Shown here: positions 17,329 to 25,028 of the stretch, one piece after another | How positions within the stretch are numbered: position 1 is the stretch's first letter | Layout: every line of letters begins with the position of its first letter | Assembly: GCA_963727285.1 (NCBI GenBank) | Contig: CAVSFF010000001.1 | Location: 124,001 to 188,000, forward strand | DNA from: CAITWD01 sp963727285 | Lineage (GTDB): Bacteria > Actinomycetota > Thermoleophilia > Miltoncostaeales > Miltoncostaeaceae | DNA length: 64,000 nucleotides | Reading direction: 5' to 3' | Notes under the pieces: generated by a model | Told to the model about the DNA's origin: nothing | What the model saw: the letters and a program-made list of their open reading frames with translations, nothing else | Database searches by the model: none | Program-made: the position numbers and the translations under genes

Positions 17329-19368
17329 ATGGATAGGCGCACGCATCGACGGCAGGAAGGCCTGACGATCAGCGGGACCCGGCAACATCACGACGACGTG
17401 ACGACCGTGCGCTTGGCGCATGCGGTCGGGCGCATGGCCAACGAGCGCGAGGGCGCGCGGCTGTGCGCGATCGCGCTCGAGGTCGCCCGTGAGATCGCCG
17501 ATGCGGATGGTGGCGAGATTGTGCGACTCAACGACGTCGGCGCGCCCGAGCTCGGAGCCCGGGTCGGCACGATGGCGCCCGGGACGCCGACCCAGGTGAT
17601 CCCCCTCGTCGCCGCCGGTGCCCAGCTCGGCGCCCTCCGGCTGTGGGGCGACCAGATCGAGCCCGATCCGGATGCGTCGGTGGTGGTGATCGCCGCCCAG
17701 CTGGCCCAGGGGCTCGCGACCGAGCGCCTCGGTCGGCGCGCGGTCGGTCAGCGTGCACGGGCGCGGAGGTTGGCAAAGGCCGTACGCGTGCTGCGGGAGA
17801 TCGACATTGCCGACCGCGGCCTCGGCCGTCTCGTCGACGTCAGCTGCACCCTGGCGGGCGGGACGGGGGCCGTCCTGGTGTCCGGAGTCGCCGACCAGGC
17901 CCGAATCATCGCCGGCACCGGGCTCGACCCGGTCGCCGAGCAGACCCTGGCGGGACTTGTCGCCCGGGATCTGGTGCGCCTGTGCGCGGAGGGACGACCG
18001 TGGGCCGGTGCGCTGCCGACGGATTCGCCGTTGCGCGACAACGGTGCCCGCGGGGTCGGCCTGGTGGTCGTCCGCAGCGACGCCGAGCGGACCGCGACAC
18101 TCGCCGTCCTCACCGACCACCCCAACGGCCTCGACACGGACGACCTCGAAGCCCTCCAGAGCCTGATCGACCACGCTACCGCCACGCTCGGCGCCGCCGC
18201 CATGCGCGGGCGCATCGCGGCACTGGCGACGGTCGATCCCGTGACGCGCCTGTTCAACGAGCGGTATTTCGTGACCCGCCTCGATCAGGAGACCCATCGG
18301 GCCATCCGCAGCCAGGAGTCGCTTTCGCTGATCGTCCTGGGCGTCGAAGGTCTCATGGATCTGCGCCGCGATGTCGGCGATGAAGCGACCAATACGTTTC
18401 TGGCGGCGCTGGTCGACCACATCGTCGGCGGGCTGCGGGCGACCGACGTCGGCTGCCGGATTGCCGACGACGAGTTGGCGCTCATCCTTCCGGCGTCCGG
18501 CGGCCTCGACGCCTTCCGAATCGCCGAACGCATCCGCAACGACTGCCGTACCGCCGGACTGCTGCCCGAGGGGGTGGGCCTGTCGGCCGGCGTCGCGAGC
18601 TTCCCCGAACAGGCGGCCAAGTCCGATCAGCTGGCGCGGTTCGCGCGCGCCGCCCTCGGCCTCGCGCGGCGCCATGCCGGGAACCGCACCTTCCTGTTCG
18701 ACCGTGAGGTCGCGGCCATGATCGATGATCAGGATCTCCGCGCCCAACAGGCGAACGAGTCGCTGCTGGAGACCATCATCGGCATCGCCGCCGCGATCGA
18801 CGAGCGCCACCCGACGACCCACGGGCATTCTCAGAACGTCGCGCACGTCAGCGCCCTGCTGGCCCATGAACTGGGCTTGCCGGTGGACCGGATCGAGGAG
18901 GTCCGCCTGGCCGGACTTCTGCACGACGTCGGCAAGATCGGCGTCACCGACGAGCTGATCAGCCGTCCCGGGCCGCTCACCGATTCCGAATGGGAGGAAA
19001 TGCGCCAGCATCCGGACATCGGCTATCGGATGCTGTCGGGCGCGAACCTGGGGGAGGTGCGGACCTACGTGCGCTTCCACCACGAGCGGATCGACGGACA
19101 GGGCTACCCGACCGGGCTCGCAAGCGTGCAAATCCCGCTCGAGAGCCGGATCATCAGCGTCGCCAACGCACTCGACTGCATGATCAACGACCGGCCGTAC
19201 CGGATCGCGATCCCGTTCCGTGATGCCATCCGGGAAATCGTGTCGTTCGCCGGCACCCAGTTCTGCCCGGATGTCGTGGGTGCGCTCGAGCGCATCGTCG
19301 CGCGGGACCCCGCCGCCCTGATCAACGACGCCGATCCCGGTTCCGGACGCGAGACCCTCGGGCGGTAA
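17329..19368 (+). CDS. Response protein with degenerate GGDEF and intact HD-GYP domain
   Basis: A 679-residue soluble protein. It has GAF-like regions at about residues 20-115 and 150-290, then a diguanylate-cyclase fold at about 300-460 whose active-site motif is ADDEL (379-383) instead of GGDEF, so it should not make c-di-GMP. A C-terminal HD-GYP phosphodiesterase follows, with HGHSQNVAH, HDVGKIG (His532-Asp533) and HHERIDGQGYP (from 584). The likely role is c-di-GMP breakdown. The start is ATG 17329, 36 bases after the trpB hairpin; GTG 17398 is an alternative. The frame is open further upstream only as a trpB shadow. Confidence 0.85.
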   Translation: MDRRTHRRQEGLTISGTRQHHDDVTTVRLAHAVGRMANEREGARLCAIALEVAREIADADGGEIVRLNDVGAPELGARVGTMAPGTPTQVIPLVAAGAQLGALRLWGDQIEPDPDASVVVIAAQLAQGLATERLGRRAVGQRARARRLAKAVRVLREIDIADRGLGRLVDVSCTLAGGTGAVLVSGVADQARIIAGTGLDPVAEQTLAGLVARDLVRLCAEGRPWAGALPTDSPLRDNGARGVGLVVVRSDAERTATLAVLTDHPNGLDTDDLEALQSLIDHATATLGAAAMRGRIAALATVDPVTRLFNERYFVTRLDQETHRAIRSQESLSLIVLGVEGLMDLRRDVGDEATNTFLAALVDHIVGGLRATDVGCRIADDELALILPASGGLDAFRIAERIRNDCRTAGLLPEGVGLSAGVASFPEQAAKSDQLARFARAALGLARRHAGNRTFLFDREVAAMIDDQDLRAQQANESLLETIIGIAAAIDERHPTTHGHSQNVAHVSALLAHELGLPVDRIEEVRLAGLLHDVGKIGVTDELISRPGPLTDSEWEEMRQHPDIGYRMLSGANLGEVRTYVRFHHERIDGQGYPTGLASVQIPLESRIISVANALDCMINDRPYRIAIPFRDAIREIVSFAGTQFCPDVVGALERIVARDPAALINDADPGSGRETLGR

Positions 19369-19443
19369 GCTCGCGGGCACCATGCCGCGTGCCGACCCGT
19401 CATACCCGGCGTCCCCGCGACCGCGCCTCGGCGGGGTGGGCTG

Positions 19444-20373
19444 ATGGCCGTGCTCGTCGGCACCGCGAGCTGGACCGATCCGGAGTTCATCAAGGCGGGC
19501 TGGTATCCGCCGGAGGTCAAGAACGACGCGGCAGGGCGTCTTCGGTACTACGCGGACCATTTTCCGATGGTCGAGGTCAATGCGACCTTCTACGCGTTGC
19601 CGTCACTGCGGACCGTCGAGAACTGGACCGACCGGACCCCGGACGGGTTCCGCTTTGTGGTCAAAGCCCACCAGGTGATCTCCGGCCATCGGAGCGACCC
19701 CTCGCGGTTGCCGGGGCCGTTGCGGACGCTGCCGTTCGCATCCGATGCGCGCGGGCACATCGTGCGCCCGTCGCGCGAGCTCCGGGATGCGGCCATCGAC
19801 ACGCTGCTCGAGGCACTCGGGCCGATGGGAGACAAGCTGGAGGCGATCTTGCTCCAGTTGCCCCCGTCGGTCGCCTACGGTGACGCCCAGCTGGCCGAGG
19901 TGGGCAGGATCATCCGCCGGTTCGCGCCGGTCCGCGTGGCGGTGGAGTTCCGGCACCGGTCGTGGGTGACGGGGGCGGCCCTCCCGGTGACGATGGCGAT
20001 GCTGTCCGAGCGCGACGCCGCCTACGTGTGCGTCGATGCGCCGCGCACGGACCTGGCGTCGACGATGCCACCGCTGATCGAGGTGACCTGCGCGGAGCTG
20101 GCGTACTTTCGCCTGCACGGGCGGAACGCCGACACGTGGCACGGCTCGGCGACGGTCGCCGAGCGGTTCAACTACCGGTACGACGACCGCGAACTGGAGG
20201 GGTTCATCGCGCCGGTCCGGCAGATGAGCCTGCGTGCCGAGGACGTGGTGGTGGTGTTCAACAACAATGCCGGCGACTATGCCCTGCGCAATGCCGGGGA
20301 GTTCCAACGGATGGTGGCGCGGGTCAACGAGACCTTCGGGCAGCTGCCCCCGCCTGCCGACGACGAGGGCTGA
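19444..20373 (+). CDS. DUF72 (YecE) family protein
   Basis: A 309-residue TIM-barrel protein of the DUF72 family. Diagnostic segments are the opening VLVGTASWTDPEF, YADHFPMVEVNATFYALP, RFVVKAHQVIS, VAVEFRHRSW and AYFRLHGRNADTWHG near the end. The biochemical role of the family is not established. ATG 19444 directly follows the stop and a short GC-rich spacer behind the HD-GYP gene. Its last codons form one arm of a bidirectional hairpin. Confidence 0.9.
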   Translation: MAVLVGTASWTDPEFIKAGWYPPEVKNDAAGRLRYYADHFPMVEVNATFYALPSLRTVENWTDRTPDGFRFVVKAHQVISGHRSDPSRLPGPLRTLPFASDARGHIVRPSRELRDAAIDTLLEALGPMGDKLEAILLQLPPSVAYGDAQLAEVGRIIRRFAPVRVAVEFRHRSWVTGAALPVTMAMLSERDAAYVCVDAPRTDLASTMPPLIEVTCAELAYFRLHGRNADTWHGSATVAERFNYRYDDRELEGFIAPVRQMSLRAEDVVVVFNNNAGDYALRNAGEFQRMVARVNETFGQLPPPADDEG

Positions 20374-20396
20374 GCCCGCATCGTCGGCAGGCGGGG
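20348..20396. terminator. Bidirectional hairpin between convergent genes
   Basis: Arms at 20348-20363 and 20381-20396 are perfect 16-bp reverse complements (CCCCGCCTGCCGACGA / TCGTCGGCAGGCGGGG). The loop contains a smaller GGGC-TGA-GCCC hairpin holding the stop codon of the DUF72 gene. The cupin gene on the other strand ends at 20404, so it can serve both directions. Confidence 0.8.
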
Positions 20397-20403
20397 TCGC
20401 CGG

Positions 20404-20808
20404 TTAGCGCGGGATTTCCTCGCCGGTCGCGATGTCGATGCGGATGCCGTCCATGATGCCGTCGCCGGGAGGCGCGCCGATCGTCAGCCAGGTGGCGTCC
20501 CGATCGGTGTGGTTTTGGATTTTGCGGCGGGTGTCCTTGGGCACTCGCAGCCACTCGCCGTCGTTGACGACGACGACGTCCTCCTCGACCAGCACCTCCT
20601 GCGGACCACCGGAGATCAGGTGGTAGAACTCCTCCTGGGTCTTGTGGCGGTGGTAGGCCATCTCGTGACCCGGTCCGTAGCGCCAGACCCGCGCGGTGAT
20701 GCTCTCGGCGCCGAGCGCGCCTCCGAGGTCGCGCGAGGCGGGTCCTCCGCCCTTGCGCTCCCGCTCTTGGAGGGTGACGGGATCGACTTTGGCGTATCGC
20801 TCAGGCAT
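20404..20808 (-). CDS. Small cupin-domain protein
   Basis: A 134-residue single-domain cupin. The first cupin motif is HRHKTQEEFYHLISG (metal-ligand His, His and Glu), and the second is around EWLRVPKDTRRKIQNHTD with its His near residue 100. These proteins bind a metal or small ligand. The substrate cannot be told from sequence; the closest feel is sugar-isomerase-like or sensory cupins. It is followed on the same strand, upstream, by the small thioredoxin-fold gene at 20826, 17 bases away, so the two are probably co-transcribed. Confidence 0.82.
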   Translation of the reverse strand: MPERYAKVDPVTLQERERKGGGPASRDLGGALGAESITARVWRYGPGHEMAYHRHKTQEEFYHLISGGPQEVLVEEDVVVVNDGEWLRVPKDTRRKIQNHTDRDATWLTIGAPPGDGIMDGIRIDIATGEEIPR

Positions 20809-20825
20809 CGCTCTGGTCTCCGATG

Positions 20826-21122
20826 TCAGTGTGTTGCCGCGGAATCGCGGATGTCGTTGCGGATCTCCTGCGCCCGTTCGTGCTGGCGCCGGTCGCCGTA
20901 GGTCTCATAGAGATATGCCACGATTTCCCGCGACCCCCACAGGATCGTGGCGTCGTCGATCAGCACCGGGGTCTTGTCCTGTCCGGTCAGCGCCACGACC
21001 TCGTCCCGAAGGGACCGGTCGTACGGCACCTGGATCACGCCGTAATCCTGATCGACGTTGGCAAGCGTCTGGCGGACGGCCGCCGCCCACGGACATTTGC
21101 GCAACTGCAGCAGCGTGATCAT
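20826..21122 (-). CDS. Glutaredoxin/GST-N-like thioredoxin-fold protein
   Basis: A 98-residue protein with the fold of glutaredoxin or the glutathione-S-transferase N-terminal domain: TLLQLRKCPWAAAVRQTL, the cis-Pro strand KTPVLIDD and the helix SREIVAYLYETYGD. Only one cysteine is left in the active-site position (C-P-W-A), so it would act by a monothiol mechanism or simply bind a partner. I use ATG at 21122; a TTG lies one codon before. It heads a two-gene unit with the cupin and is divergent from the aldo-keto reductase. Confidence 0.75.
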   Translation of the reverse strand: MITLLQLRKCPWAAAVRQTLANVDQDYGVIQVPYDRSLRDEVVALTGQDKTPVLIDDATILWGSREIVAYLYETYGDRRQHERAQEIRNDIRDSAATH

Positions 21123-21277
21123 CAATGCCTCGGATCCGGAGGTTGGGGGTGCGCGCCCTGAGATCCTAGCCGCGCCGGTCGCTGCCCGACAGCGGCGGCG
21201 GGGACCTTTCGTGGCGGGTCGTGTCAGGATTCGCGGCAGGGCGCGACGTGCGCGCAGTCAACCGATCGGGGTGCCCG

Positions 21278-22252
21278 ATGCAGCAACGCAGGCTCGGTGT
21301 GTCCGGTCCCTCGTCGTCGGAGATCGCGTTCGGCGCGATGGCCCTCACCGGCATCTACGGTGAGGTCGCCGAACGCGACGCCCTCGCCACCCTCACCGAA
21401 GCGCGGCGGGCCGGCATCACCCATATCGACACCGCCGAGGTCTACGGGTCCGGGGACAACGAGCGGCTGGTCGGTCGCGCGATCGCGGGAATCCGCGACG
21501 AGGTGCTGCTGGCGACCAAATTCAACTTCCGCCAGTACGCCGATGCCGAGCGCCCCTGGGCGGCGGTCATCGACGGATCGATTGCCGGAAGCCTGGAGCG
21601 GCTCGGGGTCGATCATGTGGACATCTGGTATCTGCACCGCGTCCCGCGCGACCGTCCGATCGAGGAGACCTGGGGGCCGATGGCGCGCGCCGTGGAACGG
21701 GGCGACGTCCGGTATCTGGGGCTCTCCGAGGCGAGCGCGGACACCATCCGCCGGGCCCACCGCGTGCACCCGGTGACCGTGCTCCAAAGCGAGTGGTCCC
21801 TGCTGACGCGTGACGTCGAGGACGACATCCTTCCGACGGTGCGCGAGCTCGGGATCGGCTTCGTCGCCTACAGCCCACTCTCGCGCGGCTTGCTCGGCGG
21901 CCGGATCCGGCGTCCCGAGGACCTGGCCCCGAGCGACTGGCGCCGCCAGGTGCCGCGCTTTCGTGGCGACGATCTCGACGCCAACTTTGCGATCGTCGAT
22001 CGCCTGGCCGCATTTGCGGCCGCCCGGGGTGTCACGCTCGCCCAGGTGGCGCTCGCATGGCTGCTGGCCCAAGGGGACGACGTCGTCCCCCTGGTGGGTG
22101 CGCGTGCGCCCGCGCACGTCGCCGACAGCGCGGGCGCCGCAGCGCTTGCACTGTCGTCGGCCGACCTGCGCGAGCTCGACGCGATCGCACCACGCGGCGC
22201 GGCGTCCGGCGACCGCTATCCGGCCGACTACATGCCGGGCCTGGTCCGCTGA
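21278..22252 (+). CDS. Aldo/keto reductase
   Basis: A 324-residue NADPH-dependent reductase. Family motifs are FGAMALTGIYG, the catalytic Asp/Tyr in HIDTAEVYGSGDNERLVG, LLATKFNF (Lys), VDIWYLHRVP (His; usual DLYQxHR) and the cofactor site VAYSPLSRGLLGG with an NADP-binding PLVGAR near the end. The subfamily is that of the yeast/E. coli YajO-like enzymes. ATG 21278 is preferred because it begins the MQQRRLGVSG strand; the in-frame upstream start at 21221 adds an unmatched stretch. It is followed 25 bases later by an F420-type oxidoreductase gene. Confidence 0.9.
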   Translation: MQQRRLGVSGPSSSEIAFGAMALTGIYGEVAERDALATLTEARRAGITHIDTAEVYGSGDNERLVGRAIAGIRDEVLLATKFNFRQYADAERPWAAVIDGSIAGSLERLGVDHVDIWYLHRVPRDRPIEETWGPMARAVERGDVRYLGLSEASADTIRRAHRVHPVTVLQSEWSLLTRDVEDDILPTVRELGIGFVAYSPLSRGLLGGRIRRPEDLAPSDWRRQVPRFRGDDLDANFAIVDRLAAFAAARGVTLAQVALAWLLAQGDDVVPLVGARAPAHVADSAGAAALALSSADLRELDAIAPRGAASGDRYPADYMPGLVR

Positions 22253-22277
22253 CCGTGCGCGGTCGGGAGCGGTCCCG

Positions 22278-23585
22278 ATGCCGGCCGACCGGGACGGTCT
22301 GATGCGGCTGGCGCTGGCGATCGACTACCGGCGTCCGCCCCGACCGCAGCTCGATCAGGTGGCGGAGCTCGAGGACGCGGGGCTCGACATGGTGTGGGTG
22401 CCGGAGGCATGGGGATACGACGCGCCGAGCCAGCTGGGGTATCTGGCCGCCCGCACCCGGCGACTGACGCTCGCGTCGGGAATCCTGCCGGTGTTCTCGC
22501 GAACGCCCGCCTTGACCGCGCAGACGGCCGCGGGGCTCGCGGAGATCTCCGACGGGCGCTTCGAGCTCGGCCTCGGGACGTCGGGCCCCCAGGTGGTCGA
22601 AGGGTTTCACGGGGTGCCGTTCCGTCATGCGGCGGGGCGGCTCGCCGATACCGTCGCCGTGTGCCGCGCCCTGTGGTCGGGCGACAGCTCCGAGTATTCG
22701 GGAGCCACCGTCCGCACGCCGCCGGCAGACGGAACCGGTTTGGGACGCCCGCTGCGGCTGTTGGCGCCGGGCGGTGTCGGACGGATTCCGATCCACCTGG
22801 CGGTGATGCGCCCCGCAATGGTCGAGCTGGCGGCGCGGCTGGCCGACGGCTGGTATCCGCTGTTCTTCACGCCCGCCGGGGCCGGCACGGTCTGGGGTGC
22901 CGCTCGGGCGCATGGGGCGGCCCGCAGGGATCCGGACCTCGGACCGCTTCAGATCATCGTCGAGCGGGCGTGCGCAATCGGCGAGGGGGCTACCGTCGAC
23001 GCCGCACGGGAGGCCGCCCGTGGCGACATCGCGCGGTACGTGGGCGGCATGGGAGCTCGCGGCGCCAACTTCTATACCGACACGGTGGCCGCGTTGGGCT
23101 GGGAGGATGCCGCCCGCCGGATCCAGGACCGCTACCTCGCCGGCGATCGGGCCGCTGCGATCGCGGCGGTGCCCGAGGACATGCTCGAGGCGCTCACGCT
23201 GTGCGGCACTGCAGCCGAGATCCGGACGCGGCTCACGGCCCTCCGGGACGCGGGGGTCACGACCATCATCGCCCGCCCGTCCGGGCAGGATCCTGCCGCG
23301 GTGATCGCCGGGCTGCGGACGATCGTCGCAGACGCTGGACCGGTAATCGTTTACCGGGTAACCAGTTTGCGCGAAGCGGGGAGGCATGCGAGAATCCGAC
23401 CAGGTTCACCGGACACAAAGGACGGACAGCCCGATGGTGACGCTCACCCCCGCAGCAGCAGAACACCTCAAGGAACTCGTAGTCGCCGAAGCGCCCGGCG
23501 CCGGCCTGCGGCTGCAGGTGATCCCCGGCGGCTGTTCCGGGTTCGAATACGCGCTGTCGCTCGGCGCTCCCGAGGAGGGCGATGA
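22278..23585 (+). CDS. LLM-class (F420-dependent) oxidoreductase, probably read too long
   Basis: A luciferase-like monooxygenase-fold flavin/F420 enzyme: ELEDAGLDMVWVPEAWGYDA, ILPVFSRTPALTAQTAAGLAEISDGRFELGLGTSGP, GRPLRLLAPGG and the closing TLCGTAAEIRTRL. The enzyme part ends at about residue 355 (base 23340). From there to the stop at 23585 the frame runs through the start of the next gene and codes only Arg-rich shadow sequence. A TAA at 23344-23346 in the next frame suggests a lost base just upstream. ATG 22278 has GGGAG nine bases before it; ATG 22302 is an alternative. Confidence 0.82.
   Translation: MPADRDGLMRLALAIDYRRPPRPQLDQVAELEDAGLDMVWVPEAWGYDAPSQLGYLAARTRRLTLASGILPVFSRTPALTAQTAAGLAEISDGRFELGLGTSGPQVVEGFHGVPFRHAAGRLADTVAVCRALWSGDSSEYSGATVRTPPADGTGLGRPLRLLAPGGVGRIPIHLAVMRPAMVELAARLADGWYPLFFTPAGAGTVWGAARAHGAARRDPDLGPLQIIVERACAIGEGATVDAAREAARGDIARYVGGMGARGANFYTDTVAALGWEDAARRIQDRYLAGDRAAAIAAVPEDMLEALTLCGTAAEIRTRLTALRDAGVTTIIARPSGQDPAAVIAGLRTIVADAGPVIVYRVTSLREAGRHARIRPGSPDTKDGQPDGDAHPRSSRTPQGTRSRRSARRRPAAAGDPRRLFRVRIRAVARRSRGGR
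23340..23357. promoter_or_regulatory. Short inverted repeat upstream of the A-type Fe-S carrier gene
   Basis: CCGGTAA at 23340-23346 and TTACCGG at 23351-23357 are perfect inverted arms around TCGT. It lies 76 bases before the ATG of the Fe-S carrier gene and just beyond the likely true end of the LLM gene. It could be an operator or part of a terminator; it has no T run. Confidence 0.45.
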
Positions 23586-23751
23586 GGTGCTCGAGGACGC
23601 CGGCGCGACGGTCATCGTCGACCGCTTCAGCGTGCCGTACCTGCTCGGGGCCCAGGTCGACTACGAAGAGAGCTTCCAGGGGGCCGGGTTCGTGATCAAG
23701 AATCCGAACGCGACCGCATCCTGCGGCTGCGGCAAGAGCTTCACGGCCTAG
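23434..23751 (+). CDS. erpA: A-type iron-sulfur carrier (ErpA/IscA family)
   Basis: A 105-residue Fe-S cluster carrier. The three conserved cysteines are present: GGCSGFEY near residue 37 and the C-terminal C-G-C of ASCGCGKSF. It passes clusters from the SUF machinery to target enzymes. ATG 23434 begins the typical MVTLTPAAAEHLKEL helix and has AAAGGAC about 11 bases before it; the in-frame ATG 23386 adds a stretch with no family match. Which A-type subgroup it is cannot be settled by eye. The symbol is given for the family. Confidence 0.88.
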   Translation: MVTLTPAAAEHLKELVVAEAPGAGLRLQVIPGGCSGFEYALSLGAPEEGDEVLEDAGATVIVDRFSVPYLLGAQVDYEESFQGAGFVIKNPNATASCGCGKSFTA

Positions 23752-23837
23752 GGCCGGGAGCGGCGTGGTCGCCCGGGATGAGCGCGTCGGGGTGGCGGGC
23801 GTCGGGGCCGTGATGCGTCGGACCGGTGTGGTCACCC

Positions 23838-25028
23838 ATGCCTGACGCGGTGATTGCCGGAGCGGTACGGACGCCGATCGGAACGTTCAACGGCGCCTTT
23901 GCGTCGGTCGCGGCGGTCGACCTCGCGGCGGTTGCGATCACGGCGGTGCTCGAGCGCACGGGCGTTCCCGGGGGCGAGGTCGATGATGTGATCCTCGGCA
24001 ATGTCCTGTCGGCGGGACTGGGCCAGAACGTGGTGCGCCAGGCCGCACTGCGTGCCGGGCTGCCCGAGCGGGTGCCCGCGACGGCCATCAACCAGCTGTG
24101 CGGGTCCGGACTGCGGGCCGTGGCGATCGCCGCCCAGCAGGTCCGGCTCGGCGATGCCCAGGTGGTCGTGGCCGGGGGCACCGAGAACATGACGCGCGCG
24201 CCGTACCTGCTCGAACAGGCGCGCGGCGGCTACCGCCTCGGGAACGGAACCGTCTACGACTCGCTCATCCGTGACGGGCTGTGGTGCGCCATGACCGACG
24301 TGCACATGGGCACCACGGCGGAGAACATCGCCACCGAGTTCGGGATTACCCGGGAGGACCAGGACGCGTTTGCGGCCGAGTCCCAGCACCGCGCCGTCGA
24401 GGCAATCGCCGCCGGACGCTTCGTGGACGAAATCGTGCCGGTGTCGGTGGCCCAGCGACGCGGTGCACCGCTGGTCGTGACGTCCGACGAGCATCCGCGG
24501 CCGGACACCACCAGGGAGACGCTCGCAGGTCTGCGTCCGGCCTTCGACCCGGGCGGGACCGTCACTGCCGGCAACGCCTCCGGGATCAACGATGGGGCGG
24601 CCGCGGTGCTCGTCATGGACGCCGCCGCCGCCGACCGCTTCGGCATCACCCCGCTGGCGACCGTCCGAAGCTGGGCGACTGCCGGTGTCCCGCCCCGCAT
24701 CATGGGCATGGGGCCGGTGGAGGCCATTCCGCTTGCACTCGCCAAGGCCGGACTCGCGCTCGCCGACATCGGGCTGATCGAGCTCAATGAAGCGTTCGCC
24801 GCCCAGAGTCTGGGCGTGATCCGCGCCCTCGGAATCGATCCGGCGATCACCAACGTCAACGGCGGCGCCATCGCGCTCGGGCATCCGGTCGGGGCGTCCG
24901 GCGCTCGCGTGCTGACGACGCTGCTGTTCGAAATGGCCCGCCGTGACGTTCGCTACGGCCTCGCCGCGTTGTGCATCGGCGGCGGCCAGGGCATCGCGAT
25001 GGTGCTCGAGCGGACCGCCGATGCCTGA
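23838..25028 (+). CDS. Acetyl-CoA acetyltransferase (thiolase)
   Basis: A 396-residue biosynthetic-type thiolase. The nucleophilic Cys is in INQLCGSGLRAVAIAA, with GGTENMTRAPYLL, NASGINDGAAAVLVMD, the catalytic His in NGGAIALGHPVGASGARVL and the second Cys in ALCIGGGQGIA. The reaction is acetyl-CoA condensation or thiolysis. ATG 23838 is preferred to the upstream in-frame start at 23826. Its stop overlaps the next gene by eight bases, so the thiolase and the Rieske-glutamate-synthase fusion are probably made together. Confidence 0.92.
   Translation: MPDAVIAGAVRTPIGTFNGAFASVAAVDLAAVAITAVLERTGVPGGEVDDVILGNVLSAGLGQNVVRQAALRAGLPERVPATAINQLCGSGLRAVAIAAQQVRLGDAQVVVAGGTENMTRAPYLLEQARGGYRLGNGTVYDSLIRDGLWCAMTDVHMGTTAENIATEFGITREDQDAFAAESQHRAVEAIAAGRFVDEIVPVSVAQRRGAPLVVTSDEHPRPDTTRETLAGLRPAFDPGGTVTAGNASGINDGAAAVLVMDAAAADRFGITPLATVRSWATAGVPPRIMGMGPVEAIPLALAKAGLALADIGLIELNEAFAAQSLGVIRALGIDPAITNVNGGAIALGHPVGASGARVLTTLLFEMARRDVRYGLAALCIGGGQGIAMVLERTADA

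Noticed and set aside
16957..19560. 867-codon open frame on the - strand opposite trpB and the HD-GYP gene
   Set aside because: It is antisense to two recognisable proteins, has no domain signature and is rich in Asp/Arg/His from reverse reading of GC-rich codons.
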